A stretch of 8,750 nt of DNA from an uncultured Collinsella sp. (GCA_900552755.1 USAY01000080.1:1-8750); one strand, 5' to 3'; counted from the stretch's first letter, positions 1 to 5,939 are shown. The notes: generated by a model not told the origin, from the letters alone. Numbers and translations are program-made.

Positions 1-1178
1 GCGGCATCATCGGCGGCAATGGTGGTCAGGAACTGGTCAAACTCGTTATCGTGGCGAAGCTCCAGCAGGTCGCCCTTGCCCACGGGCTCAAACAACTCAA
101 TGCGGGCGATGGCGGCGCGCCGACGGCGGTCGTCGGGCTTGAGGCCGCGCACATCGCGGTTGGCCGGGCGGCTGCCCAGCACCGTGCCCACGATCTGGCC
201 GCGGTTGTTGGAGCGCTCGTAGCTCATCATCTCGTCACCCGAGGTACCGTCTTGGTAGGCGTGCGTAAAGTCGCGGTTAAAGCAGCGCTTGAGCTGTCGC
301 TGGCGGGCCGCATCCTCATCCTTAGAGGTCGAAACATCGGCCAGCATGTCATCAATCTGATGACGATACACGTCGACGATGGAATACACGTAATCGGGGG
401 CCTTCATGCGGCCCTCGAGCTTGAGCGATGCGGCGCCGGCGTCATACAGACGGCGAACAAGCTGCGAAGTGTTGGTGTCGCGCGGGCACAGCGCGCGCTC
501 GCGTCCGGCAGGGGAGAGCGAGCGGCCGTTCTCGTCAATTAGCTTGTAGGGTAGGCGGCAGGGCTGGGCGCACATGCCGCGGTTGGCCGAGCGGCCAGCC
601 ATGGCAAAGCTCGACAGCAGGCACAGACCCGAGTAGCAAAAGCAGATGGCACCGTGGCTAAAGACCTCAAGGTCCACATCGGGCGCGGCGTTGTGAATGG
701 CGGCGATCTCGTCGATGGAGAGCTCGCGCGAGAGAGTCACGCGGTCGGCGCCCTGCTCACGGCACCAAAGGGTTCCGCGGTCGTCGTGGATGTTCGCCTG
801 GGTCGAGATGTGTGTCTCGATGCCGGGCATGGTGCGCTTGACCTCAAAGAACAGACCCCAGTCCTGGATAATGAAGGCGTCGGCGCCCAGCGTGGAGCAG
901 CGATGGATGAGTTGCAGCGCATCGCCCATCTCAGACTGCTTGATGACGATGTTTACCGTGACGTAGACGCGCGACCCGGCTAGATGCGCGGCGCGGCAGG
1001 CTTGCTCAAAGGCCTCGTCGGTAAAGTTGGTTGCCTTGCGGCGGGCGTTGAAGCTGCCCATGCCGCAGTAGATGGCGTCTGCCCCGGCAGCGAGCGCGGC
1101 GGCAAAGGGCTCGGGCCCTCCGGCGGGCGCCAAAAGCTCGGGTCTGCGGTTGGTGGTTCGACTGGCGGTTGCGGTCAT
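1..1178 (-). CDS. U32 family peptidase-like protein (RlhA/TrhP-type), 5' part, truncated by window edge
   Basis: The minus-strand frame is open for 392 codons from ATG at 1178 to the left edge, so the C-terminus is missing. AAAGG lies a few bases upstream of the ATG. The N-terminus LLAPAGGPEPFAAALAAGAD is typical of U32 proteins. Residues 171-189 (EVFSHGAICFCYSGLCLLS) match the U32 signature E-x-F-x2-G-[SA]-[LIVM]-C-x4-G-x-C-x-[LIVM]-S. GRSANRGMCAQPCRLPY (195-211) and LKLEGRMKAPDYV (252-264) follow, as in the two-domain members. Known relatives (RlhA, TrhP, UbiU/V) are Fe-S proteins hydroxylating rRNA, tRNA or ubiquinone precursors, so RNA modification is a likelier role than proteolysis. C179, C186, C203 and C207 are present. 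The cysteine usually seen in an SPKDLC motif is absent: the protein reads CPRDTNT with C231 instead. The family is certain; the exact substrate is not. It is probably a housekeeping gene unrelated to the purine genes. Confidence 0.93.
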   Translation of the reverse strand, partial: MTATASRTTNRRPELLAPAGGPEPFAAALAAGADAIYCGMGSFNARRKATNFTDEAFEQACRAAHLAGSRVYVTVNIVIKQSEMGDALQLIHRCSTLGADAFIIQDWGLFFEVKRTMPGIETHISTQANIHDDRGTLWCREQGADRVTLSRELSIDEIAAIHNAAPDVDLEVFSHGAICFCYSGLCLLSSFAMAGRSANRGMCAQPCRLPYKLIDENGRSLSPAGRERALCPRDTNTSQLVRRLYDAGAASLKLEGRMKAPDYVYSIVDVYRHQIDDMLADVSTSKDEDAARQRQLKRCFNRDFTHAYQDGTSGDEMMSYERSNNRGQIVGTVLGSRPANRDVRGLKPDDRRRRAAIARIELFEPVGKGDLLELRHDNEFDQFLTTIAADDA

Positions 1179-1210
1179 ATCCTGCCTTTCAAAATGCTCA
1201 GATATTCAAA

Positions 1211-1216
1211 AGTATA
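1211..1216 (-). promoter_or_regulatory. Candidate -10 box for the U32 gene
   Basis: On the minus strand TATACT (5 of 6 match to TATAAT) lies 32 bases upstream of the ATG, leaving a leader of about 25 bases that holds the Shine-Dalgarno. No good -35 hexamer is seen 16-18 bases upstream, so this is a moderate call. Confidence 0.4.
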
Positions 1217-1310
1217 GTGGTGCCGTTGCGGCAGGCGATGCCCGTGCTCCAAGCGGGATAAAGTCTTCAGCAGCTTAGGCTGGCTGACCCCGTGGAGAAC
1301 CGTTCAGCTG

Positions 1311-1327
1311 CCAACGGGCGCCGTTGG
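1311..1327. repeat. Short inverted repeat upstream of ridA
   Basis: The arms CCAACGG and CCGTTGG are perfect 7-mers separated by GCG. They lie about 35 bases upstream of the ridA -35 box. With no T-run on either side it is not an intrinsic terminator; an operator or a chance hairpin in GC-rich DNA are both possible. Confidence 0.4.
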
Positions 1328-1330
1328 GCG

Positions 1331-1360
1331 ATAAAATATTCTCTCCAGCTGATAATATTC
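1331..1360. repeat. Tandem GATAA(A)ATATTCT-like repeats before the ridA promoter
   Basis: GATAAAATATTCT (from 1330) and GATAATATTCT (from 1351) are the same word with one A inserted. The AATATTC cores start 19 bases apart, roughly two helical turns, so they lie on the same DNA face. The second copy runs directly into the -35 box at 1361. The placement suggests a pair of protein-binding sites; no binder is identified. Confidence 0.4.
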
Positions 1361-1389
1361 TTGCATCAAACAGAAACCTTGAGTACTAT
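1361..1389 (+). promoter_or_regulatory. Candidate sigma-70-type promoter of ridA
   Basis: TTGCAT (1361-1366), a 17-base spacer, then TACTAT (1384-1389). The -10 matches 4 of 6 and the -35 matches 3 of 6 consensus bases, with ideal spacing in an AT-rich stretch. It predicts a start near 1396 and a leader of about 83 bases. Confidence 0.5.
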
Positions 1390-1465
1390 CCCAAATCAAG
1401 CGCGGTGTTCAGACCGAATTGTGCCTCCCGGTGCGAACGCCGCGCTCACGCTCTCTATCTGATCG

Positions 1466-1472
1466 TAAGGAG
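1466..1472 (+). promoter_or_regulatory. Shine-Dalgarno deciding the ridA start
   Basis: TAAGGAG lies 6 bases before ATG 1479. The upstream in-frame ATG at 1419 has no such site and would add 20 residues that are not RidA-like, so 1479 is chosen. Confidence 0.85.
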
Positions 1473-1478
1473 AAAAAC

Positions 1479-1856
1479 ATGAGCAAGACCGTCGTGTCTT
1501 CCGATAACGCACCCGCAGCCATCGGACCGTATTCCCCCGGTATCCAGACCGGCAACATGGTGTTCCTGTCCGGCCAGCTGGGCATCGACCCCACAACTGG
1601 CAAGATGCCCGAGGGCGTCGAGGCCCAGGCCAAGCAGTCCCTTGCTAACGTCGAGGCCCTGCTGACTGCCGCCGGCGCTACGTTTGCCGATGTCGTCAAG
1701 ACCACGGTCTACCTGGCCGACATTGCCGACTTCGCTGCCGTGAACGAGATCTACGCCTCCAAGTTCGAGGCCCCGTTCCCCGCGCGCAGCGCTTTCCAGG
1801 TTGCCGCCCTTCCGGCTGGCGGTCTGGTCGAGATCGAGGTCGTCGCCGCTCTCTAA
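1479..1856 (+). CDS. ridA: RidA family reactive enamine/imine deaminase
   Basis: The gene encodes 125 residues, the normal RidA (YjgF/YER057c/UK114) length. RidA is a cytosolic trimer that hydrolyses 2-aminoacrylate and related imines, made by PLP-dependent dehydratases and lyases, to 2-oxo acids and ammonia, protecting PLP enzymes from damage. Visible family features are AIGPYSPGI (14-22), VFLSGQLGIDP (28-38), and the C-terminal signature PARSAFQVAALPAGGLVEIE (101-120). That signature includes R103, equivalent to the carboxylate-binding arginine (R105 in E. coli). The start is set by TAAGGAG. The gene is a single unit with its own promoter and terminator, converging with the regulator at 1969-2625. 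A link to the purine genes is possible through the YgeX lyase, whose reaction passes through 2-aminoacrylate, but that is inference from proximity. Confidence 0.96.
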   Translation: MSKTVVSSDNAPAAIGPYSPGIQTGNMVFLSGQLGIDPTTGKMPEGVEAQAKQSLANVEALLTAAGATFADVVKTTVYLADIADFAAVNEIYASKFEAPFPARSAFQVAALPAGGLVEIEVVAAL

Positions 1857-1886
1857 GGCGTTGGCAACAACTAAACATGACATGCA

Positions 1887-1924
1887 AAAAGACCCTGCAG
1901 CGCGTGCGAGCTGCAGGGTCTTTT
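1887..1924. terminator. Bidirectional intrinsic terminator between ridA and the regulator gene
   Basis: GACCCTGCAG (1891-1900) and CTGCAGGGTC (1911-1920) form a perfect 10-bp GC stem with a 10-base loop. Flanking AAAA (1887-1890) and TTTT (1921-1924) extend it to 14 bp and give a T-run on both strands. It ends ridA from the left and can equally end the regulator gene arriving from the right. Confidence 0.92.
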
Positions 1925-1968
1925 GTTAAGTGACGGATCGCTTGTGGAGCCGCGCTCCATTTTGCTCG

Positions 1969-2625
1969 TTAGCCCTCCTTGCGAACTTTTTGCAGGTAGC
2001 GGTAGACGCTGGGCTCCGAGATGCCCAGCGCGGTGGCGGCGCAGGCCACGGCACCCTTGAGCATGAACACCCCGTTGCCGTTGAGGTGGCGAATGACGTC
2101 CACGCGGTCGCTTTGACCAAGCGATGCTACATCCAGCCCGCGCGCGCTCAGCAACTCGGCAATGCTGCGGTCGATGAGCTCCTGTGTGGACTCCGAAAGG
2201 CTTTCGACCTCGATAGACGCGGGCTCCGTGCGCGTCGGCGCCGCGTCGAAGCAGGCCATGAGCTGCTGTGCCATGGCGTTGATGGAGCGCACGGTCGAGA
2301 GGTCGGTGTTGACGCAGAGCATACCGACGATTTCGTCATTCTCGCGGATAAAGAACGTCGCGGACTCCAACGTCTTGCCACCGGCACCGCGCCCCTCATA
2401 GCCCGTAATAAACGGCAGGTCGCGATACTTGGGGTCGTGCATAATCTTGAGCGCCAGATCGGTGGCGGGACCGCCGACCTTGCGGCCGCTCACGATACCG
2501 TTGCGGATATCGATGATGGCGTGGTCGGGATCCGAGAAATCGTGCAGCACGATTTCGCTGTTCTTACCGAGTACCTGCTCCAGGAAATCGACCATCGGCA
2601 AAAAGCGACGTACGGTCTCGTTCAC
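1969..2625 (-). CDS. YheO-like PAS / HTH_22 transcriptional regulator (DauR family)
   Basis: With GTG 2625 as start the protein has 218 residues, normal for the YheO/DauR family. The N-terminal half is a YheO-like PAS domain (about 5-115), including IVLHDFS (25-31) and FFIRENDEIVGMLCVNTD (91-108). The C-terminus (about 170-216) is an HTH_22-type DNA-binding domain with HLNGNGVFMLKGAV and LGISEPSVYRYLQKVRK. Relatives include DauR, a repressor of D-arginine use; ligands of most members are unknown. AAAGGAG (2632-2638) lies 6 bases before GTG 2625 but directly abuts the alternative TTG at 2631, so GTG is preferred. The gene is divergent from the NCS2 permease, the usual layout for a local regulator. 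I infer that it controls the purine operon, perhaps by sensing a purine or intermediate through the PAS domain. Activation or repression cannot be told from sequence. Confidence 0.92.
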   Translation of the reverse strand: MNETVRRFLPMVDFLEQVLGKNSEIVLHDFSDPDHAIIDIRNGIVSGRKVGGPATDLALKIMHDPKYRDLPFITGYEGRGAGGKTLESATFFIRENDEIVGMLCVNTDLSTVRSINAMAQQLMACFDAAPTRTEPASIEVESLSESTQELIDRSIAELLSARGLDVASLGQSDRVDVIRHLNGNGVFMLKGAVACAATALGISEPSVYRYLQKVRKEG

Positions 2626-2631
2626 GGGCAA

Positions 2632-2638
2632 CTCCTTT
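2632..2638 (-). promoter_or_regulatory. Shine-Dalgarno choosing a GTG start for the regulator
   Basis: On the minus strand AAAGGAG is followed by TTGCCC and then GTG. A 6-base gap favours GTG at 2625; the TTG at 2631 would have no gap at all. Confidence 0.75.
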
Positions 2639-2654
2639 GGGTTCTATCGAAGTG

Positions 2655-2663
2655 TTCATAACA
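2655..2663 (-). promoter_or_regulatory. Candidate extended -10 promoter of the regulator gene
   Basis: The minus strand reads TGT followed by TATGAA, an extended -10 form (TGN plus a 4-of-6 hexamer), in AT-rich DNA. It predicts a start near 2648 and a short leader of about 22 bases carrying the Shine-Dalgarno. No clear -35 is visible. Confidence 0.4.
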
Positions 2664-2818
2664 ATTTTTTATCATGGTAACACGCTGCTCATCATCTCGT
2701 ATATCCGCAGGTACATTGCGTAATACAGACGAACGGTAGGAATTTAGCGGTAAACGGTCGACCAAAAGAAAAGTTAGATGTTATTTTGAACAGACACATT
2801 CCTGACCTGCGGAAATGC

Positions 2819-2848
2819 GTTATCTCAGCTGAAGAATAGTCTGATAAC
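2819..2848. promoter_or_regulatory. Candidate operator upstream of the permease promoter
   Basis: GTTATC (2819-2824) and GATAAC (2843-2848) are inverted 6-mers 18 bases apart, with the 8-bp palindrome TCAGCTGA (2825-2832) abutting the left arm. The centre lies about 62 bases upstream of the predicted permease start site, a common position for an activator. Binding by the adjacent YheO-like protein is a guess. Confidence 0.35.
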
Positions 2849-2860
2849 AAAAAATTATTA

Positions 2861-2889
2861 TTGAGAATGAGAATCATCTTTAATACGAT
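2861..2889 (+). promoter_or_regulatory. Sigma-70-type promoter of the permease/purine operon
   Basis: TTGAGA (2861-2866, 5 of 6 to TTGACA), an ideal 17-base spacer, and TACGAT (2884-2889, 4 of 6 to TATAAT). It is the best promoter match in the window. The predicted start near 2896 gives a leader of about 80 bases and rules out the in-frame ATG at 2890 as a start. Confidence 0.6.
2862..2880. promoter_or_regulatory. Fur-box-like sequence inside the permease promoter
   Basis: GAGAATGAGAATCATCTTT (from about 2863) aligns with the 19-base Fur consensus GATAATGATAATCATTATC at 14 positions, with two GAGAAT hexamers in tandem. It fills the -35/-10 spacer, where a repressor would block RNA polymerase. 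The match is by eye and the site may be chance in AT-rich DNA. Confidence 0.3.
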
Positions 2890-2976
2890 ATGCAACGAAG
2901 GCACAACCTCAACCCCGCACTGCGTCACAATAGAGCGTTAGATGCGAAAACAACTATTTCGAGGATTGGTGGTCAA

Positions 2977-4371
2977 ATGACCCAGGAGACGGTTACGAAC
3001 GGCACTGAAGCCCTGTTCACTCGCGAAGGCATGCCGCCCGTTAAGGAAATGATCCCGTGTGCCCTTCAGCACGTACTGGCTTCGTTTGCCGGTATTATCA
3101 CCCCGGCTGTCATCATGGCCGGCGTCTACGGCTTTAATAGCCAGCAGAGCACCGACATCATCCAGGTCGCGCTCATTCTTTCGGCAATCGACACGGCCCT
3201 TCAGGCCTTCGCTCCCTTCCGTCGCATCGGCGGCGGCCTGCCCATCGTCATGGGCGTTTCGTTCGCGTTCCTGCCGGCCCTGCAGGCCATGGGTGCCTCG
3301 GGCTTTAGCTTTGGTGCGTTGCTGGGCGGCGAGATCGTCGGCGGCGCCGTCGCGGTCCTCTTTGGTCTGGCCTACAGCAAGATCAAGTGGCTGTTCCCGC
3401 CCGTCGTGACCGGTACGGTTATCTTCTCCATCGGCGTTTCGCTGTATCCTACGGCCGTCAAGTATATGGCCGGCGGTATGGGTACGCCGCTGTGGGGCAC
3501 CCCGCAGGCCTGGTGCGTCGCTCTTATCACCTTCGCCGTGGTCTTTGCGCTCGCCAACTTTGGCAAGGGCACGCTCAAGCTGGGCTCCGTGTTCTTTGGC
3601 ATGATCGTTGGCATGATCGTCTCCATCCCCTTTGGCATGATCGACTTCTCCAGCGTCGCCACCGCTCAGGTCTTCGCTCTTCCCAAGCTCATGCCCTACG
3701 CGCTCGAGTTTGATCCCGAGGTCTGCATTACCCTCGCCGTCGTGTTCCCCATGGTTGCCATCCAGGTTATCGGCGACGTCTCCGCTGCCTGCCTTGGTTC
3801 CATCGACCGTATGCCCACCGAGCGCGAGCTCTCCGGCGCTATCGTGTCTCAGGGCCTCACCTCTATGGTCGGCGGCCTGCTGGGCGGTCTTCCCACCAGC
3901 GCCCTTGGCCAGAACGTGGGCATCATCTGCTCCAACAAGGTCGTCAACAAGTGGGTCTTTGTGATCATCGCGGCCGTCTTTGCCATCGCCGGTCTGTTCC
4001 CGCAGCTCTCTGCCATCCTTTCCGCTATCCCGCAGCCCGTCATCGGCGGCGCGACCGTCGGCGTCTTTGGCACCATCACCATGAACGGCGTGCGCATGTT
4101 CACCCGCGAGGGCCTCACGCAGCGCACCACCACCATCGTCGGTACCTCCGTCGTCTTTGGCCTGGGTATCTGGATGGCCAGCGGTTGCCTTGCCGGCGAG
4201 GGTATGCCTACCTGGGTGTCCACCGTCATCGGCTCCAACGCCGTGACCCCCACCGCCATCATGGCCATCGTGCTCAACCTGATCCTTCCGCAGACGCCGG
4301 TCGTGGCTCAGCACATCGATGCCGCCAAGGATGCCGCTGTGAATCTGGTCCTGCCCGAGAGCAAGAAGTAA
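2977..4371 (+). CDS. NCS2 (NAT/NCS2) family purine permease, xanthine/urate type
   Basis: The 464-residue product has normal length and the very hydrophobic, roughly 14-helix pattern of nucleobase-cation symporter-2 proteins (UraA, XanQ, UacT, UapA). It sits in the cytoplasmic membrane and should import a nucleobase with protons. TM1 QHVLASFAG (31-39) carries the family histidine H32. Residues 312-321 (QNVGIICSNK) are the NAT signature, whose QN start is the purine (xanthine/urate) form rather than the uracil form EN. Oddly, the TM8 motif E-x-x-G-D reads QVIGD (263-267), the TM9 DGL reads QGL (292-294), and the signature T-[RKG] reads N-K. Start: ATG 2977 is preferred because the family begins there and ATG 2890 precedes the predicted transcript. 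The Shine-Dalgarno is weak (GAGG 2961-2964, or GGTGG 2968-2972). It is the first gene of the probable purine operon with ssnA and ygfK. The family is sure; the substrate is inferred. Confidence 0.94.
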   Translation: MTQETVTNGTEALFTREGMPPVKEMIPCALQHVLASFAGIITPAVIMAGVYGFNSQQSTDIIQVALILSAIDTALQAFAPFRRIGGGLPIVMGVSFAFLPALQAMGASGFSFGALLGGEIVGGAVAVLFGLAYSKIKWLFPPVVTGTVIFSIGVSLYPTAVKYMAGGMGTPLWGTPQAWCVALITFAVVFALANFGKGTLKLGSVFFGMIVGMIVSIPFGMIDFSSVATAQVFALPKLMPYALEFDPEVCITLAVVFPMVAIQVIGDVSAACLGSIDRMPTERELSGAIVSQGLTSMVGGLLGGLPTSALGQNVGIICSNKVVNKWVFVIIAAVFAIAGLFPQLSAILSAIPQPVIGGATVGVFGTITMNGVRMFTREGLTQRTTTIVGTSVVFGLGIWMASGCLAGEGMPTWVSTVIGSNAVTPTAIMAIVLNLILPQTPVVAQHIDAAKDAAVNLVLPESKK

Positions 4372-4387
4372 CCAATTCGGTGCTATT

Positions 4388-4419
4388 CGCCGGCGGACGC
4401 ATCGCCTCGTCCGCCGGCG
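4388..4419 (+). other. Long GC hairpin 16 bases after the permease stop
   Basis: CGCCGGCGGACG (4388-4399) and CGTCCGCCGGCG (4408-4419) form a perfect 12-bp stem with an 8-base loop, CATCGCCT. No T-run follows, so it is not a classical intrinsic terminator. It may stabilise the upstream mRNA end or act as a U-tract-less partial terminator between permease and ssnA. A similar hairpin follows ssnA. Confidence 0.75.
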
Positions 4420-4422
4420 CCA

Positions 4423-4551
4423 TGCGGCGCCAAGCCGCACTTCAAAGGGCTTGTCCCTTTGGTGAAGCGTTGACGGGAGAGGGCCCGTTTCCGGTGTAGG
4501 CCGGCGCTTCGCACTTCCGCCATGTCAGAGGTGTCAAACCCCGCCTCTGAT
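4423..4551 (+). other. Series of further stem-loops in the permease-ssnA spacer
   Basis: After the first hairpin come TGCGGC/GCCGCA (4423-4439, 5-base loop), AAAGGG/CCCTTT (4444-4460, 5-base loop, extended by CTTC/GAAG around a 3-base bulge), ACGGG/CCCGT (4473-4488, followed by TT), and TCAGAGG/CCTCTGA (4525-4550, 12-base loop). The last ends 5 bases before the ssnA Shine-Dalgarno. The order suggests a structured leader that could affect read-through or translation of ssnA. I recognise no riboswitch class. Confidence 0.5.
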
Positions 4552-4567
4552 GTTGAAGGGAGCATTT

Positions 4568-5923
4568 ATGCTTCTGGTCGCTAACGGTTCCGTCTTTACC
4601 CGCAACGCTCAGACTCCGTTCATTCCCAACGGTGCGGTCGCCATTGACGGAGATACGATTGTCGAAGTGGGCCCCGAGCGCGAGCTCAAGGCCAAGTACC
4701 CGGATGCCGAGTACGTCGACGCCCAGGGCAACCTCATCATGCCCGGACTTATCAACTGCCATACCCACATCTACTCGGGTCTGGCCCGCGGCCTTGCCAT
4801 TAAGGGCTGCAACCCCACCAACTTCCTGGAGAATCTTGAGCAGCAGTGGTGGAAGATTGACGACAACCTGACGCTCGACGGCACCAAGGCCAGCGCCTAT
4901 GCCACGATTCTGGATTCCATCCGCGATGGCGTTACCACGATTTTCGATCACCACGCGAGCTTCTGCGAGATTCCGGGCAGCCTCTTTACCATTAAGGACG
5001 CCGCTCAGGAGCTGGGCATGCGTTCGTGCCTGTGCTACGAGGTCTCCGACCGCCGCGGTCAGGAAAAATGTGACCAGGCCATTGCCGAGAACGCCGAGTT
5101 TGCCCAGTGGGCCGCCAAGGAGCGTCGCGATAACGACAACCACATGATCGCCGCAATGTTTGGCGGTCACGCCACCTTTACGCTGTCGGACGAGACCATG
5201 GATAAGATGGCCGAGGCCAACAACGGCCTGACCGGTTTCCACATCCACGTGTGCGAGGGCATGAATGACGTGTGGGACTCCCGCCTCAACCGCGGCGGCA
5301 TCAGCCCCGTCGAGCGCCTGCTGCAGCACAACCTGCTCGGTCCCGACACCATGCTCGGCCACTGCATCCATGTGACGCCCGCCGAGATGGATATCGTCAA
5401 GGAGTCCGGCACCTGGCTCGTCAACAACCCCGAATCCAATATGGGAAACGCCGTGGGCTGCGCCCCCGTGCTCGAGTTCTTCCGCCGCGGCATCCCCGTG
5501 TGCATGGGCACCGACGCCTACACCCACGATATGCTCGAGAGCCTCAAGGTTTTCCTGATCATTCAGCGCCACAACGCCGCTATGCCCAACGTGGGCTGGT
5601 GCGAGGCCATGACGATGCTGTTCGAGAACAACGCCAAGATGGCGAGCAAGTACTTCGATCGCAAGCTCGGTGTGCTTGAGCCCGGCGCTGCCGCCGACGT
5701 CATCGTAATGGACTACAAGCCCTTTACGCCGCTGAGCGAGGAGAACATCGACGGCCACATGCTCTTTGGCATGATGGGCAAAAACTGCCGCACCACCATC
5801 ATCAACGGCCGCGTCCTGTACAAGGATCGCGAGTTTGTCGGTATCGATGAGGACAAGATCAACGCGTGGACCATGGCTGAGTCCAAGAAGCTCTGGAGCA
5901 CGCTCAACGATCGCGCCTACTAA
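4568..5923 (+). CDS. ssnA: Putative aminohydrolase SsnA (amidohydrolase superfamily)
   Basis: The 451-residue protein is close to E. coli SsnA (442). It is a metal-dependent amidohydrolase of the ATZ/TRZ/guanine-deaminase type, found with ygfK, xdh and hyuA in anaerobic purine/uric-acid catabolism. Its exact substrate is unsettled to my knowledge; a ring or amidine nitrogen of a purine intermediate is the likely target. Visible in order: the N-terminal beta-sandwich part, MPGLINCHTHIYSGLARG (58-75) with metal ligands H65 and H67, TGFHIHVCE (222-230) with H227 and E230, LGHCIHV (263-269) with H265, MGTDAYTHDM (313-322) with the catalytic Asp D316, and the closing GAAADVIVMD (373-382). All core metal-site residues are present, so the enzyme should be active. 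ATG 4568 follows AAGGGAG (4556-4562) by 5 bases; the ATG at 4550 has no such site. It lies 196 bases after the permease and 149 before ygfK, same strand, probably one transcript. Confidence 0.93.
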   Translation: MLLVANGSVFTRNAQTPFIPNGAVAIDGDTIVEVGPERELKAKYPDAEYVDAQGNLIMPGLINCHTHIYSGLARGLAIKGCNPTNFLENLEQQWWKIDDNLTLDGTKASAYATILDSIRDGVTTIFDHHASFCEIPGSLFTIKDAAQELGMRSCLCYEVSDRRGQEKCDQAIAENAEFAQWAAKERRDNDNHMIAAMFGGHATFTLSDETMDKMAEANNGLTGFHIHVCEGMNDVWDSRLNRGGISPVERLLQHNLLGPDTMLGHCIHVTPAEMDIVKESGTWLVNNPESNMGNAVGCAPVLEFFRRGIPVCMGTDAYTHDMLESLKVFLIIQRHNAAMPNVGWCEAMTMLFENNAKMASKYFDRKLGVLEPGAAADVIVMDYKPFTPLSEENIDGHMLFGMMGKNCRTTIINGRVLYKDREFVGIDEDKINAWTMAESKKLWSTLNDRAY

Positions 5924-5939
5924 TTCACAAGTAGATTCG

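Larger units (their letters stand above)
1179..1478. other. Divergent intergenic region between U32 gene and ridA
   Basis: There is no credible gene here. Going right it holds the U32 -10 box (1211-1216), a 7-bp inverted repeat CCAACGG-GCG-CCGTTGG (1311-1327) without a following T-run, two copies of an AATATTC-containing repeat (1335-1341 and 1354-1360), the ridA promoter (1361-1389), and the ridA Shine-Dalgarno. The stretch 1331-1395 is clearly more AT-rich than its surroundings, as expected for a regulated promoter. Confidence 0.6.
2626..2976. other. Divergent control region between regulator and permease
   Basis: This is the most AT-rich stretch of the window, especially 2650-2900. No credible gene is seen. 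From left to right: regulator Shine-Dalgarno and extended -10, a featureless part (about 2665-2815), an inverted repeat GTTATC...GATAAC (2819-2848) enclosing the palindrome TCAGCTGA, the permease promoter (2861-2889) with a Fur-box-like sequence inside it, and an 80-base leader ending in a small hairpin CGAAA/TTTCG (2945-2961). Confidence 0.6.

Noticed and set aside
51..983. Plus-strand frames (51-542, 654-983) opposite the U32 gene
   Set aside because: The minus frame is open across the whole stretch and contains the U32 signature.
1930..2661. 243-codon plus-strand frame opposite the regulator
   Set aside because: The minus-strand protein has PAS and HTH family motifs and a good Shine-Dalgarno; this frame has neither.
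2692..2928. 78-codon minus-strand frame in the AT-rich control region
   Set aside because: It has no Shine-Dalgarno and no family likeness, and it overlaps the operon promoter; chance is the simplest reading.
2890..2976. Upstream in-frame ATG extending the permease by 29 residues
   Set aside because: It lies at or before the predicted transcription start, has no Shine-Dalgarno, and the added residues are charged and not family-like.
2896..2976. Purine riboswitch in the permease leader
   Set aside because: The leader is about 80 bases and shows only a 5-bp hairpin; no three-way junction or conserved purine-riboswitch core is visible.
4388..4419. Reading the post-permease hairpin as a normal intrinsic terminator
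   Set aside because: There is no T-run after the stem, so it is listed as a structural element rather than a terminator.
2938..4440. 500-codon open frame on the minus strand opposite the permease
   Set aside because: It is the mirror of a GC-rich gene, with low-complexity G/D/H-rich translation, no family likeness and no Shine-Dalgarno; the plus-strand permease is unmistakable.
4470..4500. TTGACG with a weak TGTAGG as an internal promoter for ssnA
   Set aside because: The spacing is 19 bases and the -10 is poor, in GC-rich DNA overlapping a hairpin; not strong enough to list.
4442..5758. 438-codon open frame on the minus strand opposite ssnA
   Set aside because: It is the antisense shadow of ssnA, caused by GC-rich third positions; the translation is unlike any known fold.
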